From: Paenibacillus sp. FSL H7-0331
GTDB lineage: Bacteria; Bacillota; Bacilli; Paenibacillales; NBRC-103111
Length of the DNA: 64,000 nucleotides
Reading direction: 5' to 3'
NCBI RefSeq assembly: GCF_001956045.1
Contig: NZ_MRTH01000031.1
Coordinates: 33,414-97,413 of the forward strand
Shown: positions 25,817 to 34,723 of the stretch, in pieces
Numbering within the stretch: the stretch's first letter is position 1
How the letters are laid out: each line of letters opens with the position of its first letter
Position numbers and translations under genes: made by a program
Notes under the pieces: model-generated
What the model was told of the DNA's origin: nothing
The model's database searches: none
The model's input: the letters and a program-made list of their open reading frames with translations, nothing else

Positions 25817-26470
25817 GTGTTTCAGAATCGCCTGTCACAGGATTTACGAGTTTATCTGGTTATGGGTCTGGATGGCTTCGGAGAACGAACCGCCCTTGAG
25901 ATTGCTCAGGAGGCTTTGGCTGACGGAGTAACGATGATTCAACTACGGGAGAAAAAAGCGCCGCTAAAGCAGGTTTTGGAGCAGGGGGCCGAGTTGAAGG
26001 CATTATGTCGACAATATAAGGTTCCATTCATTGTTAATGATCGGATCGATGTCGCCATGCTTCTAGATGCAGATGGTGTTCATGTCGGCCAGGACGATAT
26101 CCCCGGTACAGAAGCACGTCGTTTGCTGGGTCCCGATAAAATTATCGGAATATCGGCAGGGACGATGGAGGAAGCCGATTGGGCAATGTCCAATGGAGCC
26201 GATTATTTAGGTGTTGGCCCTATTTATTCAACTTCTACAAAGCTGGATGCCGGTCATGCTATTGGTGGAGATTTAATTCGTGATATTGCGGCCAGATGGT
26301 CAATTCCTGTCGTAGGGATTGGTGGCATTGATGAAACTAACGCTATAGAAGTGATCCGTGCTGGAGCTAACGGAATTGCAGTAGTTTCTGCTATATATAA
26401 CCATCCGGAACCGGGCTATGCGGCCCGTTCCTTACTGCGCATAGTGCGGGAGAGCTCTGACAAAGTCTGA
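25817..26470 (+). CDS. thiE: Thiamine-phosphate synthase
   Basis: Enzyme of 217 residues with a GTG start after GGAGGG. It joins hydroxymethylpyrimidine diphosphate and the thiazole phosphate to give thiamine phosphate. Seen motifs: M-I-Q-L-R-E-K near residue 40 (pyrophosphate binding), N-D-R-I-D-V-A, D-G-V-H-V-G-Q-D-D, G-P-I-Y-S-T-S-T-K and G-I-G-G-I. Length is standard. No other thi genes and no TPP riboswitch are in the window; it is coupled to the CoA-binding protein gene instead. Confidence 0.93.
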   Translation: MFQNRLSQDLRVYLVMGLDGFGERTALEIAQEALADGVTMIQLREKKAPLKQVLEQGAELKALCRQYKVPFIVNDRIDVAMLLDADGVHVGQDDIPGTEARRLLGPDKIIGISAGTMEEADWAMSNGADYLGVGPIYSTSTKLDAGHAIGGDLIRDIAARWSIPVVGIGGIDETNAIEVIRAGANGIAVVSAIYNHPEPGYAARSLLRIVRESSDKV

Positions 26471-26508
26471 TCAGCTAACGGATTCATATCCGACATAAAG
26501 GCAACTAT

Positions 26509-26537
26509 AAGACAAGATCTCTGTTCTTGTCTTTTTT
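26509..26537 (+). terminator. Hairpin terminator after thiE
   Basis: AAGACAAG (26509-26516) pairs with CTTGTCTT (26526-26533), followed by TTTT. Confidence 0.8.
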
Positions 26538-26673
26538 CATTTTTTAAACGTATTCCAGCAGCTTCCATTCATAAAGGTCGTCATCCTAAGAGACAATATA
26601 AAAAGCTTCTGGAAAAGCAGGGCCTAGTCCTGATGGCTCCGGAAGACTTGTGGATCTCTAGGAGGAATTGTAC

Positions 26674-27438
26674 ATGTATCAAAACAACCAGCAAAACGCT
26701 TATCAAAATCAGTTCGGTTCATCCAATTCAGGCTCTCAATACCGTGGTATGGAGACCAAGTACCAGCCGATAGGTAATGTGCAGTCTCAATATAATCAAT
26801 CGCTTGGTATGGGTAATTCGAATAACTTTCAAAATAGTAATCCGTACAACAATCAATTTGCCAACAACCAAACACAAAGTCAGGATGCGTTCCATACGGC
26901 CAATTATCGTGGCAATCAGCAAGGACATGACGCTTACCTGAGATCGGATTCCACCCAAACAGCACAAAGCCAATTTGGTATGGGTACAGGCTATAGTAAT
27001 CAGGCATCATCGTATGGAAACATCAATAACAATGCATTGTATGGCTATCAAAACCAGTTTTCAAATCAAACACAAAACCCGAATTCTTTTCACACCGCAA
27101 GCTATATGGGAAATCAACCAGGGCATGACGCCTATCTGAGATCGGATTCCACACAAACAGCGCAAAGTCAGTATGGTATTGGAGCTTCAGGCATGAATTC
27201 ATACAATGCAGGAAGCAGCAGCCAATACGGATCCAATCAACAAAACCAGCAAAATCAAAATCAACAAAATCAACAAAATCAATCGTATAGTCAATTTCAA
27301 AGTCCACAGTCCTACTACACAGCTAACTATCGTGGTAACCAACAAGGCCACGATGCCTATCTGAGATCAGACTCTACACAACCATCACAAAGCCAATACA
27401 GCCAGTCCAACAATTCGTTTAGCCGCTACCAATTTTAA
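26674..27438 (+). CDS. Asn/Gln-rich protein with three GHDAYLRSDS repeats
   Basis: Protein of 254 residues; the ATG at 26674 follows CTAGGAGGAA. It is made almost entirely of Asn, Gln, Ser, Tyr and Gly with no signal peptide or membrane segment. Three copies of a 28-residue block (F/Y-H/Y-T-A-N-Y-R-G-N-Q-Q-G-H-D-A-Y-L-R-S-D-S-T-Q) lie at 26890-26973, 27088-27171 and 27313-27396, joined by low-complexity linkers, including a Q-N run. The composition recalls gamma-type small acid-soluble spore proteins and prion-like proteins, but the block is not one I can name. Transcribed alone between two hairpins. Confidence 0.7.
   Translation: MYQNNQQNAYQNQFGSSNSGSQYRGMETKYQPIGNVQSQYNQSLGMGNSNNFQNSNPYNNQFANNQTQSQDAFHTANYRGNQQGHDAYLRSDSTQTAQSQFGMGTGYSNQASSYGNINNNALYGYQNQFSNQTQNPNSFHTASYMGNQPGHDAYLRSDSTQTAQSQYGIGASGMNSYNAGSSSQYGSNQQNQQNQNQQNQQNQSYSQFQSPQSYYTANYRGNQQGHDAYLRSDSTQPSQSQYSQSNNSFSRYQF
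26890..27396 (+). repeat. Three in-frame 84-base repeats inside the Asn/Gln-rich gene
   Basis: Units at 26890-26973, 27088-27171 and 27313-27396, with starts 198 and 225 bases apart. The block from GGACATGACGCTTACCTGAG onward is the best conserved part. Differences are largely synonymous, which suggests selection on the protein repeat. Confidence 0.8.
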
Positions 27439-27450
27439 TTCAAGCTTAAC

Positions 27451-27475
27451 AAAAGCGGGCCATTGGCCCGCTTTT
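27451..27475 (+). terminator. Strong hairpin terminator
   Basis: AAAAGCGGGCC and GGCCCGCTTTT form an eleven-base perfect stem around ATT, right after the repeat gene. Confidence 0.9.
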
Positions 27476-27515
27476 CCTTACCCATTCAAAACGTGTATGA
27501 ATGAGGTTCATTTGT

Positions 27516-27544
27516 TTGACAAAATCAGGCTTTACCTTTACCAT
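27516..27544 (+). promoter_or_regulatory. Promoter of the PTS operon
   Basis: Perfect -35 TTGACA (27516-27521), 17-base spacer, -10 TACCAT (27539-27544). The expected start of transcription, about 27551, leaves a leader just long enough for the ribosome site and no room for an antiterminator hairpin. Confidence 0.6.
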
Positions 27545-27571
27545 CGAAATAGAAAGGAGGGGATGATTGGC

Positions 27572-29464
27572 TTGAACTTAATGGGTAGTTTGCAGCAGTT
27601 AGGCCGGTCGCTAATGCTTCCGACCATGATACTTCCCGTTGCTGCTATTTTGTTATGGCTTGGAGCTCTTCCGTGGCAAGAAATACATATGTCTCAGTTC
27701 GGGGAAATTTTGTTGTTCTGCGGTAACACCATCTTTACGTTCCTTCCTATGATCTTTGCTGTTGGGGTTGCTCTCGGATTAACGGAAAGTGCTGGTATTG
27801 CAGGGATGTCTGCACTCATTGGACACTTGATGTTTATACAGGCAACCCGGCATTACTTAGGTGCAGAATTTCATCTTGGTGTTCCTGGAGGTATATTAAT
27901 CGGTCTTATTGCCGCGATTTTGTTTCATCGCTGTAAAAATATTCAGCTTCCGGAATCGATACAATTTTTCGGTGGACCCAGAATGGTTCCATTATTGATG
28001 GGTCTTGCTATCTTTATACTTAGCTTGATAACCATTGAAGTGGGTCCATATATGGAAAAGTTTATGGAATGGCTATCCACCGCTATTATCGGGCTGGGGG
28101 GCTTTGGCACGTTTGTAAACGGGGTGATCCACCGATTACTGGTGCCATCAGGCTTGCATCACGTGTTTAACAACTTCTTTTGGTTTCAACTTGGTGCCTT
28201 TGAGAAGCCAAGTGGTGAAATGGTGTTTGGGGATCTGCCGCGATATTTTGCAGGTGATCCTAATGCTGGCGCATACATGGCAGGTTTATATCCTATCATG
28301 ATGTTTGCGCTTCCGGCTATTGCGTTGGCTATTATTCAGGAGGCTCGCGAGGACCTCAAGCCCAAAATCCGTGCAACCTTTATGACGGCAGCTCTGGCAT
28401 CGTTTTTGACTGGAGTCACAGAGCCGATTGAATTTGCTTTTTTGTTCGTAGCGCCCTATTTATTTGTGATTCACGCACTTCTTTCCGGGCTTTCCATGTG
28501 GATTGCGTACGCTTTAAATATCCATCATGGCTTTTCATATTCGGCAGGTGCGATTGATTATATTATCAATTTTCATTTGTCGCATAATGGATGGATGCTG
28601 ATACCGATTGGTATTGCTTATGGTTTGCTTTATTACTTTTTGTTTCGCTGGGCGATTCGCCGCTTTCGGATTCCGACTCCTGGTAGGGAAGAGGGCTCCA
28701 AGCTTGAAGAGTGGGCAGGTGATATCCCTTACCGGTCTCCACTAATCCTGCAATCCCTCGGGGGCAAGGACAATATCAAGAACATTGAAGCCTGTATTAC
28801 AAGGCTGAGACTCACCTTAACCAATGATCGATTGATGGACATTGCTGCGCTGAAGCATTTAGGTGCGGCTGGCGTCATCCGATTAGGTGGAGGCAATGTA
28901 CAGGTTGTGTTTGGTACGTACTCCGAGTTAATACGTGAGGAAATCAAAAAGCTGATGCGCAAAGATATTCAGCAAGTGCTGTTCAATGCGCCAATGCAGG
29001 GGCAGATGATTCCGCTCGAGGAAGTTCCGGATCAGATTTTTTCCGGTAAGCTTGTCGGGAATGGGGTAGCTTTTATGCCGGAAAAAGGAGAGCTGGTTGC
29101 TCCTGTAGCCGGTAAAATCATTATTTTATACCCATCACTGCACGCAATAGGCATTGAGACAGATGAGGGTCTTGAGGTTCTGCTTCACATTGGAATCGAC
29201 ACCGCACAGCTGCAGGGTAAGTGGTTTACAGCTTTTATCAAGGAAGGCGATAGGGTGGAGGTGGGCCAATTGCTGGTGAAATTTAATCTGCAAAAGGTGA
29301 AAAAAAACTGCAAATCGCTCGCAACTCCTATGCTGATCACGAATGTGGACAAGGTCAAGTCATGGAGCTTCGCGCCTTATAAGGCAGTAAAAAAAGGACA
29401 GGCATCCGTAATGTCCGTAGTCATGAAAGAGCCAAGCATAAAGGGAGGAAACGCTCATGGTTGA
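27572..29464 (+). CDS. PTS glucose/N-acetylglucosamine transporter, IICBA fusion
   Basis: Membrane sugar phosphotransferase of about 630 residues. The TTG at 27572 fits the AAAGGAGGGG site; the ATG at 27563 touches that site and is too close. Domains in order: EIIC (about 1-385, many membrane helices, with G-H-L-M-F-I-Q and F-L-T-G-V-T-E-P-I-E-F), EIIB (about 390-470, phospho-Cys408 in E-A-C-I-T-R-L-R), and EIIA (about 490-620, phospho-His539 in L-L-H-I-G-I-D-T). It imports and phosphorylates glucose or GlcNAc; which one is not decided by sequence. Its end overlaps the enzyme I gene by eight bases. Confidence 0.9.
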   Translation: MNLMGSLQQLGRSLMLPTMILPVAAILLWLGALPWQEIHMSQFGEILLFCGNTIFTFLPMIFAVGVALGLTESAGIAGMSALIGHLMFIQATRHYLGAEFHLGVPGGILIGLIAAILFHRCKNIQLPESIQFFGGPRMVPLLMGLAIFILSLITIEVGPYMEKFMEWLSTAIIGLGGFGTFVNGVIHRLLVPSGLHHVFNNFFWFQLGAFEKPSGEMVFGDLPRYFAGDPNAGAYMAGLYPIMMFALPAIALAIIQEAREDLKPKIRATFMTAALASFLTGVTEPIEFAFLFVAPYLFVIHALLSGLSMWIAYALNIHHGFSYSAGAIDYIINFHLSHNGWMLIPIGIAYGLLYYFLFRWAIRRFRIPTPGREEGSKLEEWAGDIPYRSPLILQSLGGKDNIKNIEACITRLRLTLTNDRLMDIAALKHLGAAGVIRLGGGNVQVVFGTYSELIREEIKKLMRKDIQQVLFNAPMQGQMIPLEEVPDQIFSGKLVGNGVAFMPEKGELVAPVAGKIIILYPSLHAIGIETDEGLEVLLHIGIDTAQLQGKWFTAFIKEGDRVEVGQLLVKFNLQKVKKNCKSLATPMLITNVDKVKSWSFAPYKAVKKGQASVMSVVMKEPSIKGGNAHG

Positions 29465-31190
29465 GGGGATCGGAGCTGCATCAGGTATTGCGATGGGGAA
29501 AGCTTTTGTCATACCGACCTGGGAATGGGACTTCCCTGAAAAGCTGATTGATGTGAAGGATCTGGCATTCGAATTTGAACGGTTGTATGATGGAATTCGG
29601 AACTCGAAGGATGAAATCGAGTGTATCAAACAGGAGTTTGTTACGGTGCTCGGTGACGATAAAACGTCAATTTTTGACGCGCACCTGGCCATTTTGGAAG
29701 ATCCGATTTTCATGAATGAGGTACAAGGAATCATGCAGCGGCAATATAAAGCGGCTGAGGTTGCGGTTAAAGAGGCTATTGAGAAGTTTGTGAATATGTT
29801 TGACCTGCTGGATGATCAATATATGAAGGAAAGAGCTCTGGATATCAAGGATGTCGGAAACAGGCTGTTAAAGCATCTGCTTGGTGCGTTGGAAGAAACG
29901 ATACCGCCTAAGGAGCAGCCTTACATTGTTGTTGCCAAAGAGCTCTCTCCGTCCGAAATGGTTCATTTGGATACGATTAACGCATTGGGTCTTGTCACGA
30001 TGCTCGGTGGACAAACCTCTCATGTGTCCATCATGGCTCGTGCAATGGGTATTCCTTATGTACTGGGTCTGGAAGGCAAGCTGGCAACGCCAATTCAGAA
30101 TGGAGATTTTCTTATTATTGACGGCGATGAGGGGCAGGTATACATCAATCCTTCGGAAGAGCAGATTGAAATTTATCGAGTACGCAAATCCAATTGGCTG
30201 AAAATGCGCGATAAGCTGCAGGTCCTTGCCCATATTCCAACTCAAACCGAGGACGGCGTGGCTGTTCAACTGGCGGCTAATATCAGTACCGTTAAAGAGC
30301 TGGATCAGGTGTTGAGTAATGGAGCTTCCGGGGTAGGGCTGTTCCGAACGGAGTTTTTGTATATGGATCGGGATAATTTGCCGCTTGAAGAAGAGCAGTT
30401 CAGGGTATATAAGCAGGTAGCCGAGAAACTTGGCGGTAAGCGTGTAGTTATCCGGACACTTGATATCGGCGGTGATAAAAGCCTCGATTATTTTGCACTT
30501 CCCGAGGAGGATAATCCTGCTCTTGGTTATCGCGCTATCCGAATTTCACTGGATCGTATCGATTTGTTTAAAACGCAGCTTCGTGCCATACTCCGTGCCA
30601 GCTATTATGGCAATGTAAAAATTTTGTATCCGATGATATCATCCATCGAAGAGCTGGATAAAGCGAATGCTGTGCTGGAATCAGCCAAGGAAGAGCTGCG
30701 TTCAGAGCAGATTCCTTTTCAGGAACATATTGAAGTAGGGATTATGATTGAAGTCCCTGCAGCCGTCATTATAGCCGATTTGTTAGCACAGAAGGTGAAC
30801 TTCTTCAGTATCGGAACAAATGATCTCGTACAATATGTGCTTGCAGTGGATCGCATGAATGAGACCGTAGCCCACTTGTATAATCCTTTTCACCCGGCTG
30901 TACTGCGGATGCTTAAGAGCACGGTAGAGTCTGCCAAAGCGGCTAATATACACGTCAGCGTATGTGGCGAAATGGCAGGAGACATTCGGGCGCTTCCCAT
31001 CTGGCTTGGTCTGGATGTTAAAGAATTGAGTATGTCGATACAGTCCATATTACGGGTTAAAAATAGCCTGCTGCAAAGCCACTTCAATCAAAGCTCGAAC
31101 ATATGGGAACAATTGCTTCGATGCAGCACAAGTACTGCCGTGATTGATTTGTTAAACAAGCATTTGCATGAGGATGTCATAGCGAAGTAA
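29457..31190 (+). CDS. ptsI: PTS enzyme I (phosphoenolpyruvate-protein phosphotransferase)
   Basis: Protein of 577 residues that takes phosphate from PEP and passes it to HPr. Active-site His189 (G-G-Q-T-S-H-V-S-I-M-A-R) falls at the same residue number as in Escherichia coli and Bacillus enzyme I. The PEP-binding barrel shows T-L-D-I-G-G-D-K, E-V-P-A-A, G-T-N-D-L-V-Q-Y and the catalytic C503 in S-V-C-G-E-M-A-G-D. It overlaps the PTS permease gene, so it is co-expressed with it. No intact HPr gene lies alongside, unlike the usual ptsHI arrangement, so HPr must come from elsewhere. Confidence 0.93.
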   Translation: MVEGIGAASGIAMGKAFVIPTWEWDFPEKLIDVKDLAFEFERLYDGIRNSKDEIECIKQEFVTVLGDDKTSIFDAHLAILEDPIFMNEVQGIMQRQYKAAEVAVKEAIEKFVNMFDLLDDQYMKERALDIKDVGNRLLKHLLGALEETIPPKEQPYIVVAKELSPSEMVHLDTINALGLVTMLGGQTSHVSIMARAMGIPYVLGLEGKLATPIQNGDFLIIDGDEGQVYINPSEEQIEIYRVRKSNWLKMRDKLQVLAHIPTQTEDGVAVQLAANISTVKELDQVLSNGASGVGLFRTEFLYMDRDNLPLEEEQFRVYKQVAEKLGGKRVVIRTLDIGGDKSLDYFALPEEDNPALGYRAIRISLDRIDLFKTQLRAILRASYYGNVKILYPMISSIEELDKANAVLESAKEELRSEQIPFQEHIEVGIMIEVPAAVIIADLLAQKVNFFSIGTNDLVQYVLAVDRMNETVAHLYNPFHPAVLRMLKSTVESAKAANIHVSVCGEMAGDIRALPIWLGLDVKELSMSIQSILRVKNSLLQSHFNQSSNIWEQLLRCSTSTAVIDLLNKHLHEDVIAK

Positions 31191-31232
31191 TCGATAAATA
31201 GATCGATGACAAGAGGAGAGGCAGGGGTTCGG

Positions 31233-32033
31233 ATGGATCTCGGACTTGGCGGTAAAATTGCGATTGTTACGGGGGCAAGTGCTGGAATTGGACTTGCATG
31301 CTCCAAGGCGCTGTATAAGGAAGGGGCTTCTGTCATTATGGTGGCTCGGGATTCGGGACGCTTGCAGAAAGCCGTCGATTCCATCGTGGGAAATTATACG
31401 GCAGAGAGTCCTTCACGTATTGTGATGGTTGCTGGTGATATGGGAGATCCTGCTACAAGCAGAACGGTTGTTTCTACTGCTTTGGATCATTATGGCCGCA
31501 TTGATATTGTAATCAATAATGCAGGCTCGGCGAAAGCAGGAGCATTTTTCGAGTTATCCGAAGATGTATTCACAGAAGCCTGGAATTTAAAGCTGCTCGG
31601 CTACATACGCTTGGTCAAGGAGGCTGCTCCCTATATGATCAATCAAAAGGATGGTCGTATCGTGAATATCGTCGGCGGTGCGGGTAGAACGCCTAGCCCT
31701 ACCTTTTTGGCAGGCAGTACCGCTAATGCTGCTCTGCTTAATTTCACAAGAGGGATTTCCAAGGAATTGGCTAAATCCAATGTCAGAATCAATGCAATCT
31801 CACCAGGTTCGACAGCTACGGAAAGGTCAGAGACATTAACCCGGCAACATGCACAGGCCAACGGTATCGGTTATGATGATCAGAAGGCGCTTATGAATAA
31901 GTCAATACCGCTCGGGCACCTGGTGGACCCTGATGAAATAGCATCCATGGCCTTGCTGCTTGTATCTGACCGCGTGCCTTCAATCACGGGCACTGAAATC
32001 GTTATAGACGGTGGACAACAGCCAGGCGTATGA
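31233..32033 (+). CDS. SDR family oxidoreductase
   Basis: Short-chain dehydrogenase of 266 residues. The ATG at 31233 is preferred since GAGGAGAGGCAGGGG stands before it. It has T-G-A-S-A-G-I-G near residue 13, N-N-A-G-S-A-K-A-G and I-D-G-G-Q-Q near the end. The usual catalytic Y-x-x-x-K is not evident: the expected stretch reads P-T-F-L-A-G-S-T-A-N-A-A, with no Tyr and no Lys at the right distance. This places it among atypical SDRs that either lack the standard triad or use other residues. It follows ptsI by 42 bases, possibly in the same transcript. Confidence 0.82.
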   Translation: MDLGLGGKIAIVTGASAGIGLACSKALYKEGASVIMVARDSGRLQKAVDSIVGNYTAESPSRIVMVAGDMGDPATSRTVVSTALDHYGRIDIVINNAGSAKAGAFFELSEDVFTEAWNLKLLGYIRLVKEAAPYMINQKDGRIVNIVGGAGRTPSPTFLAGSTANAALLNFTRGISKELAKSNVRINAISPGSTATERSETLTRQHAQANGIGYDDQKALMNKSIPLGHLVDPDEIASMALLLVSDRVPSITGTEIVIDGGQQPGV

Positions 32034-32066
32034 ACATACCTATGAAACAATGGAGGGATTATTACA

Positions 32067-32603
32067 ATGGTATTACAAGGATATAAAGTGCTCGCTTTTG
32101 TAGATGAAGAATTTGAGGATCTGGAAATGTGGTACCCTGTACTGCGTCTCCGTGAAGCGGGAGCTGAGGTCCATCTTGTCGGACCAACCGCTAATAAAGT
32201 ATTTTACGGCAAATACGGGGTGCCTTTGACAACCGAATATGCTTTCAGTGAGGTTCAATCCAATGATTATATCGGACTCTATGTTCCGGGTGGTTGGGCA
32301 CCTGACAAGCTTCGTCGCTATGCTGATGTACTGCGCTTGACTCGAGAGTTCCACGAGGCTGTGAAGCCGATCGCCCATATATGCCATGCTGGTTGGGTGT
32401 TAGCTTCCGCCAAAATATGTGAGGGATATACGATGACATCGACTCCTGGAATCAAGGATGATCTTGAGAATGCCGGTGCGATCTGGGTCGATGAGGAAGT
32501 CGTGATTGACCGTAATATTGTTTCTGGTCGGAGACCTCCTGATCTTCCTGCGTTTATGAAAGCCTATATTCAGGTGCTTGCCGAATATACAACGAAGCAT
32601 TGA
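32067..32603 (+). CDS. DJ-1/PfpI family protein
   Basis: Protein of 178 residues with the DJ-1/PfpI fold. It has V-D-E-E-F-E-D-L-E-M with the acidic residue that activates the nucleophile, Y-V-P-G-G-W near residue 72, and the nucleophilic elbow H-I-C-H-A-G-W with the reactive Cys followed by His. Members act as stress-related deglycases, peptidases or hydratases; the exact reaction is unknown. AGGGATT-type ribosome site present. It follows the atypical SDR by 33 bases and the VanZ gene starts one base after it, suggesting one operon. Confidence 0.85.
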   Translation: MVLQGYKVLAFVDEEFEDLEMWYPVLRLREAGAEVHLVGPTANKVFYGKYGVPLTTEYAFSEVQSNDYIGLYVPGGWAPDKLRRYADVLRLTREFHEAVKPIAHICHAGWVLASAKICEGYTMTSTPGIKDDLENAGAIWVDEEVVIDRNIVSGRRPPDLPAFMKAYIQVLAEYTTKH

Positions 32604-32604
32604 C

Positions 32605-33018
32605 ATGAGAATTACCGTTCGGTTTCTGCCTGCTCTTCTGTGGATGCTAGCAATCTTCTATTTGTCTGCCAGAACTGGAGATGATATGGGGGGCTGGCTT
32701 AGCCAATTTCAACGATTCATTCCATTTATGGAAGGGCTGGATTGGGGACATTTTCTTGCTTATTTTATTTTGTCCCTGACCTATGCCTGGGCTTTTGGAA
32801 TTCATAGGTTGACATGGGTTATCAAATTGGCAGTTGTATTGTTATGTACGCTGTATGGAGTTACAGATGAGATTCATCAATCCTTTGTGCCTGGCCGTAC
32901 TCCGGATGTGATGGATATTCGCAATGATGCCATCGGTGCTGCTTTGGCAATGCTTTTCGTAACTATACCGAGCATTCGTGTTCGGTTTGAAAGATGGAAA
33001 GGTGCTAAATATTACTAG
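32605..33018 (+). CDS. VanZ-family membrane protein
   Basis: Protein of 137 residues with about four membrane helices. It shows the VanZ pattern: W-M-L-A-I-F-Y-L-S-A-R-T-G at the N-terminus, H-F-L-A-Y-F-I-L-S and D-E-I-H-Q-S-F-V-P-G-R-T-P-D-V-M-D with D-A-I-G-A near the end. VanZ proteins confer slight teicoplanin resistance in enterococci; chromosomal ones such as this are common in Firmicutes and unassigned. The ATG at 32605 begins one base after the DJ-1 gene's stop; no strong ribosome site precedes it, so translation may be coupled. Confidence 0.85.
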   Translation: MRITVRFLPALLWMLAIFYLSARTGDDMGGWLSQFQRFIPFMEGLDWGHFLAYFILSLTYAWAFGIHRLTWVIKLAVVLLCTLYGVTDEIHQSFVPGRTPDVMDIRNDAIGAALAMLFVTIPSIRVRFERWKGAKYY

Positions 33019-33096
33019 CCTGAATCGAGAAGGATTTTACCTCTGGAAGTAGAATAATTCTAGAAGGTCATAACAGCGTAAGGTCCTGCTGGAGCG

Positions 33097-33534
33097 ATGA
33101 AGGAGTGGTATGAGTTGCATAAGCAATGCAAATGTGGCAGCACCATGAATATAAAGCTGCGTACTGTCATTTATAAAAACAAGGTTGAGATTGAGAATGT
33201 TCCGGTTTTTTCTTGTGAAGACTGTCGCCGAAGCGAAGTGCTTGCAGAGGTGAAGAGCGAGTTAACCGGAGTGATTGGAAAGTTGGAACAGACGACGAAT
33301 AAACAGCATATTCATTTTAATGACATCAGTGAAATTGCTCATCTGATGTTTAAAGTGACAGAGAAGCAGTATGCTGCAGATCCGGTCGAAAAAATTGTAG
33401 AAGAGCGTATCAATGAACTGCTGGATCTGCTGCTGCTCGCTCAATCGTTACAGGATGAGCCATGGGTAGAGGATGTCCGTAAGCGGCTCGAACAAATCTC
33501 CAAGCAATCATTATCACTGAATGATTCTCCATAA
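33097..33534 (+). CDS. Small zinc-ribbon-like protein of unknown function
   Basis: Protein of 145 residues. It opens with C-K-C-G near residues 11-14 and continues with F-S-C-E-D-C near 39-44, a possible four-Cys metal site in a short beta ribbon, like YgiT-type zinc fingers. The rest is a helix-rich acidic region (residues about 70-140). It lies between the VanZ gene and ccpA and ends at a terminator. I do not recognise a characterised relative. The ATG has only a weak site (AGCGATGAAGGAG crosses it), so a start a few codons later is possible. Confidence 0.65.
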   Translation: MKEWYELHKQCKCGSTMNIKLRTVIYKNKVEIENVPVFSCEDCRRSEVLAEVKSELTGVIGKLEQTTNKQHIHFNDISEIAHLMFKVTEKQYAADPVEKIVEERINELLDLLLLAQSLQDEPWVEDVRKRLEQISKQSLSLNDSP

Positions 33535-33549
33535 TTAACGTAAATTGTG

Positions 33550-33579
33550 AAGTCAACTGCCTTGCAGTTGGCTTTTTTT
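33550..33579 (+). terminator. Hairpin terminator before ccpA
   Basis: AGTCAACTGC and GCAGTTGGCT form a stem around CTT, followed by a seven-base T run. Confidence 0.85.
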
Positions 33580-33598
33580 GTGTTTTTTTGATACTATA

Positions 33599-33623
33599 AA
33601 TGAAAGAAATCGTTCCTTTCATT
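33599..33623 (+). promoter_or_regulatory. Palindrome overlapping the ccpA promoter
   Basis: AATGAAAG (33599-33606) and CTTTCATT (33616-33623) are exact inverse arms 9 bases apart. The right arm reaches into the -35 box of the ccpA promoter, so a bound protein would block it. Confidence 0.5.
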
Positions 33624-33650
33624 GCGAAAAACCGTATTTTGTCGTATGAT
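33622..33650 (+). promoter_or_regulatory. ccpA promoter
   Basis: -35 TTGCGA (33622-33627), 17-base spacer, -10 TATGAT (33645-33650), 54 bases before the ccpA start codon. Confidence 0.6.
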
Positions 33651-33703
33651 AAAATCAAATAAGTAAAGCACGCTGTTTTAATACACTTTACATACTGGAG
33701 AGA

Positions 33704-34723
33704 ATGTCCGTGACTGTAACCATTTATGATGTAGCCAGAGAAGCAGGCGTTTCCATGGCAACCGTATCGAGGGTTGTGAATAACAATCCCAACGTGAAGC
33801 CGCAAACGCGCAAGAAGGTATTTGAAGCCATCGAACGTCTCGGTTACCGCCCAAATGCCGTAGCCAGAGGACTTGCCAGCAAGAAAACAACAACGGTTGG
33901 CGTTGTGATTCCCGACATTTCCAACACTATTTTTTCAGAGCTTGCTAGAGGTATTGAAGATATTGCGAACATGTATCACTATAACATCATATTGTGTAAT
34001 GCAGATAAGAAGAAAGATAAAGAAATACGTGTTATTAACACATTATTGGAGAAGCAGGTTGACGGACTGTTGTTTATGGGCGGAGCTGTAACGGACGAGC
34101 ATCTTCAAGCGTTCAAAACATCGTCGGTTCCGATTGTATTATGTGCTACCAAGGATGACAATAATGCATTTGCTTCTGTTGACATTGATCATGAGCAGGC
34201 GGCCTTTGACGCAGTGAATTTATTGATCCAGAATGGGCACCGCAACATTGCTATGATCTCAGGAACGCTGCAGGATCCTGCTAATGGATTTGCTCGTTAC
34301 CAAGGCTACAAGAGGGCGCTTGAGGCTGCCGAAATTCCGCTGCGTGAAGATTACGTAAGAATAGGAAATTATCGTTATGAATCTGGCTTGGAAGTTGCCA
34401 AGCATTTTCTGGAGCTAAGTGAACGTCCAACGGCGATTTTTGCTGCGACAGATGAAATGGCCATTGGTGCGATGCACACGTTGCTGGATAGTGGTTTACG
34501 TGTACCGGAAGATGTATCTGTCATTAGTGTAGATAACATTCGCATGGCTTCCATGGTAAGGCCTCAGTTAACGACGGTCGCAATGCCAATGTACGATATT
34601 GGTGCCGTGTCAATGAGACTGCTAACGAAACTGATGAACAAAGAGACCAAGGATGCTTCGGAACTCATGCAGGTAATTTTACCCCATGAGCTTATTCATA
34701 GAAATTCGGTGGCTCATCTCTAA
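33704..34723 (+). CDS. ccpA: Catabolite control protein A
   Basis: LacI-family regulator of 339 residues. The helix-turn-helix and hinge [24 protein letters not shown] is the CcpA form, followed by [13 protein letters not shown] and S-V-I-S-V-D-N-I near the end. CcpA binds HPr or Crh phosphorylated on Ser46 and then represses or activates genes at cre sites. In this window the acsA cre-like site and the PTS operon are natural targets. It is transcribed alone from its own promoter. Confidence 0.92.
   Translation: MSVTVTIYDVAREAGVSMATVSRVVNNNPNVKPQTRKKVFEAIERLGYRPNAVARGLASKKTTTVGVVIPDISNTIFSELARGIEDIANMYHYNIILCNADKKKDKEIRVINTLLEKQVDGLLFMGGAVTDEHLQAFKTSSVPIVLCATKDDNNAFASVDIDHEQAAFDAVNLLIQNGHRNIAMISGTLQDPANGFARYQGYKRALEAAEIPLREDYVRIGNYRYESGLEVAKHFLELSERPTAIFAATDEMAIGAMHTLLDSGLRVPEDVSVISVDNIRMASMVRPQLTTVAMPMYDIGAVSMRLLTKLMNKETKDASELMQVILPHELIHRNSVAHL

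Noticed and set aside
26890..27396. Regular repeats in 26.9-27.4 kb as a CRISPR array
   Set aside because: The repeats are 84 bases long, in frame in a protein gene, unequal in spacing and not identical; no cas genes are near.
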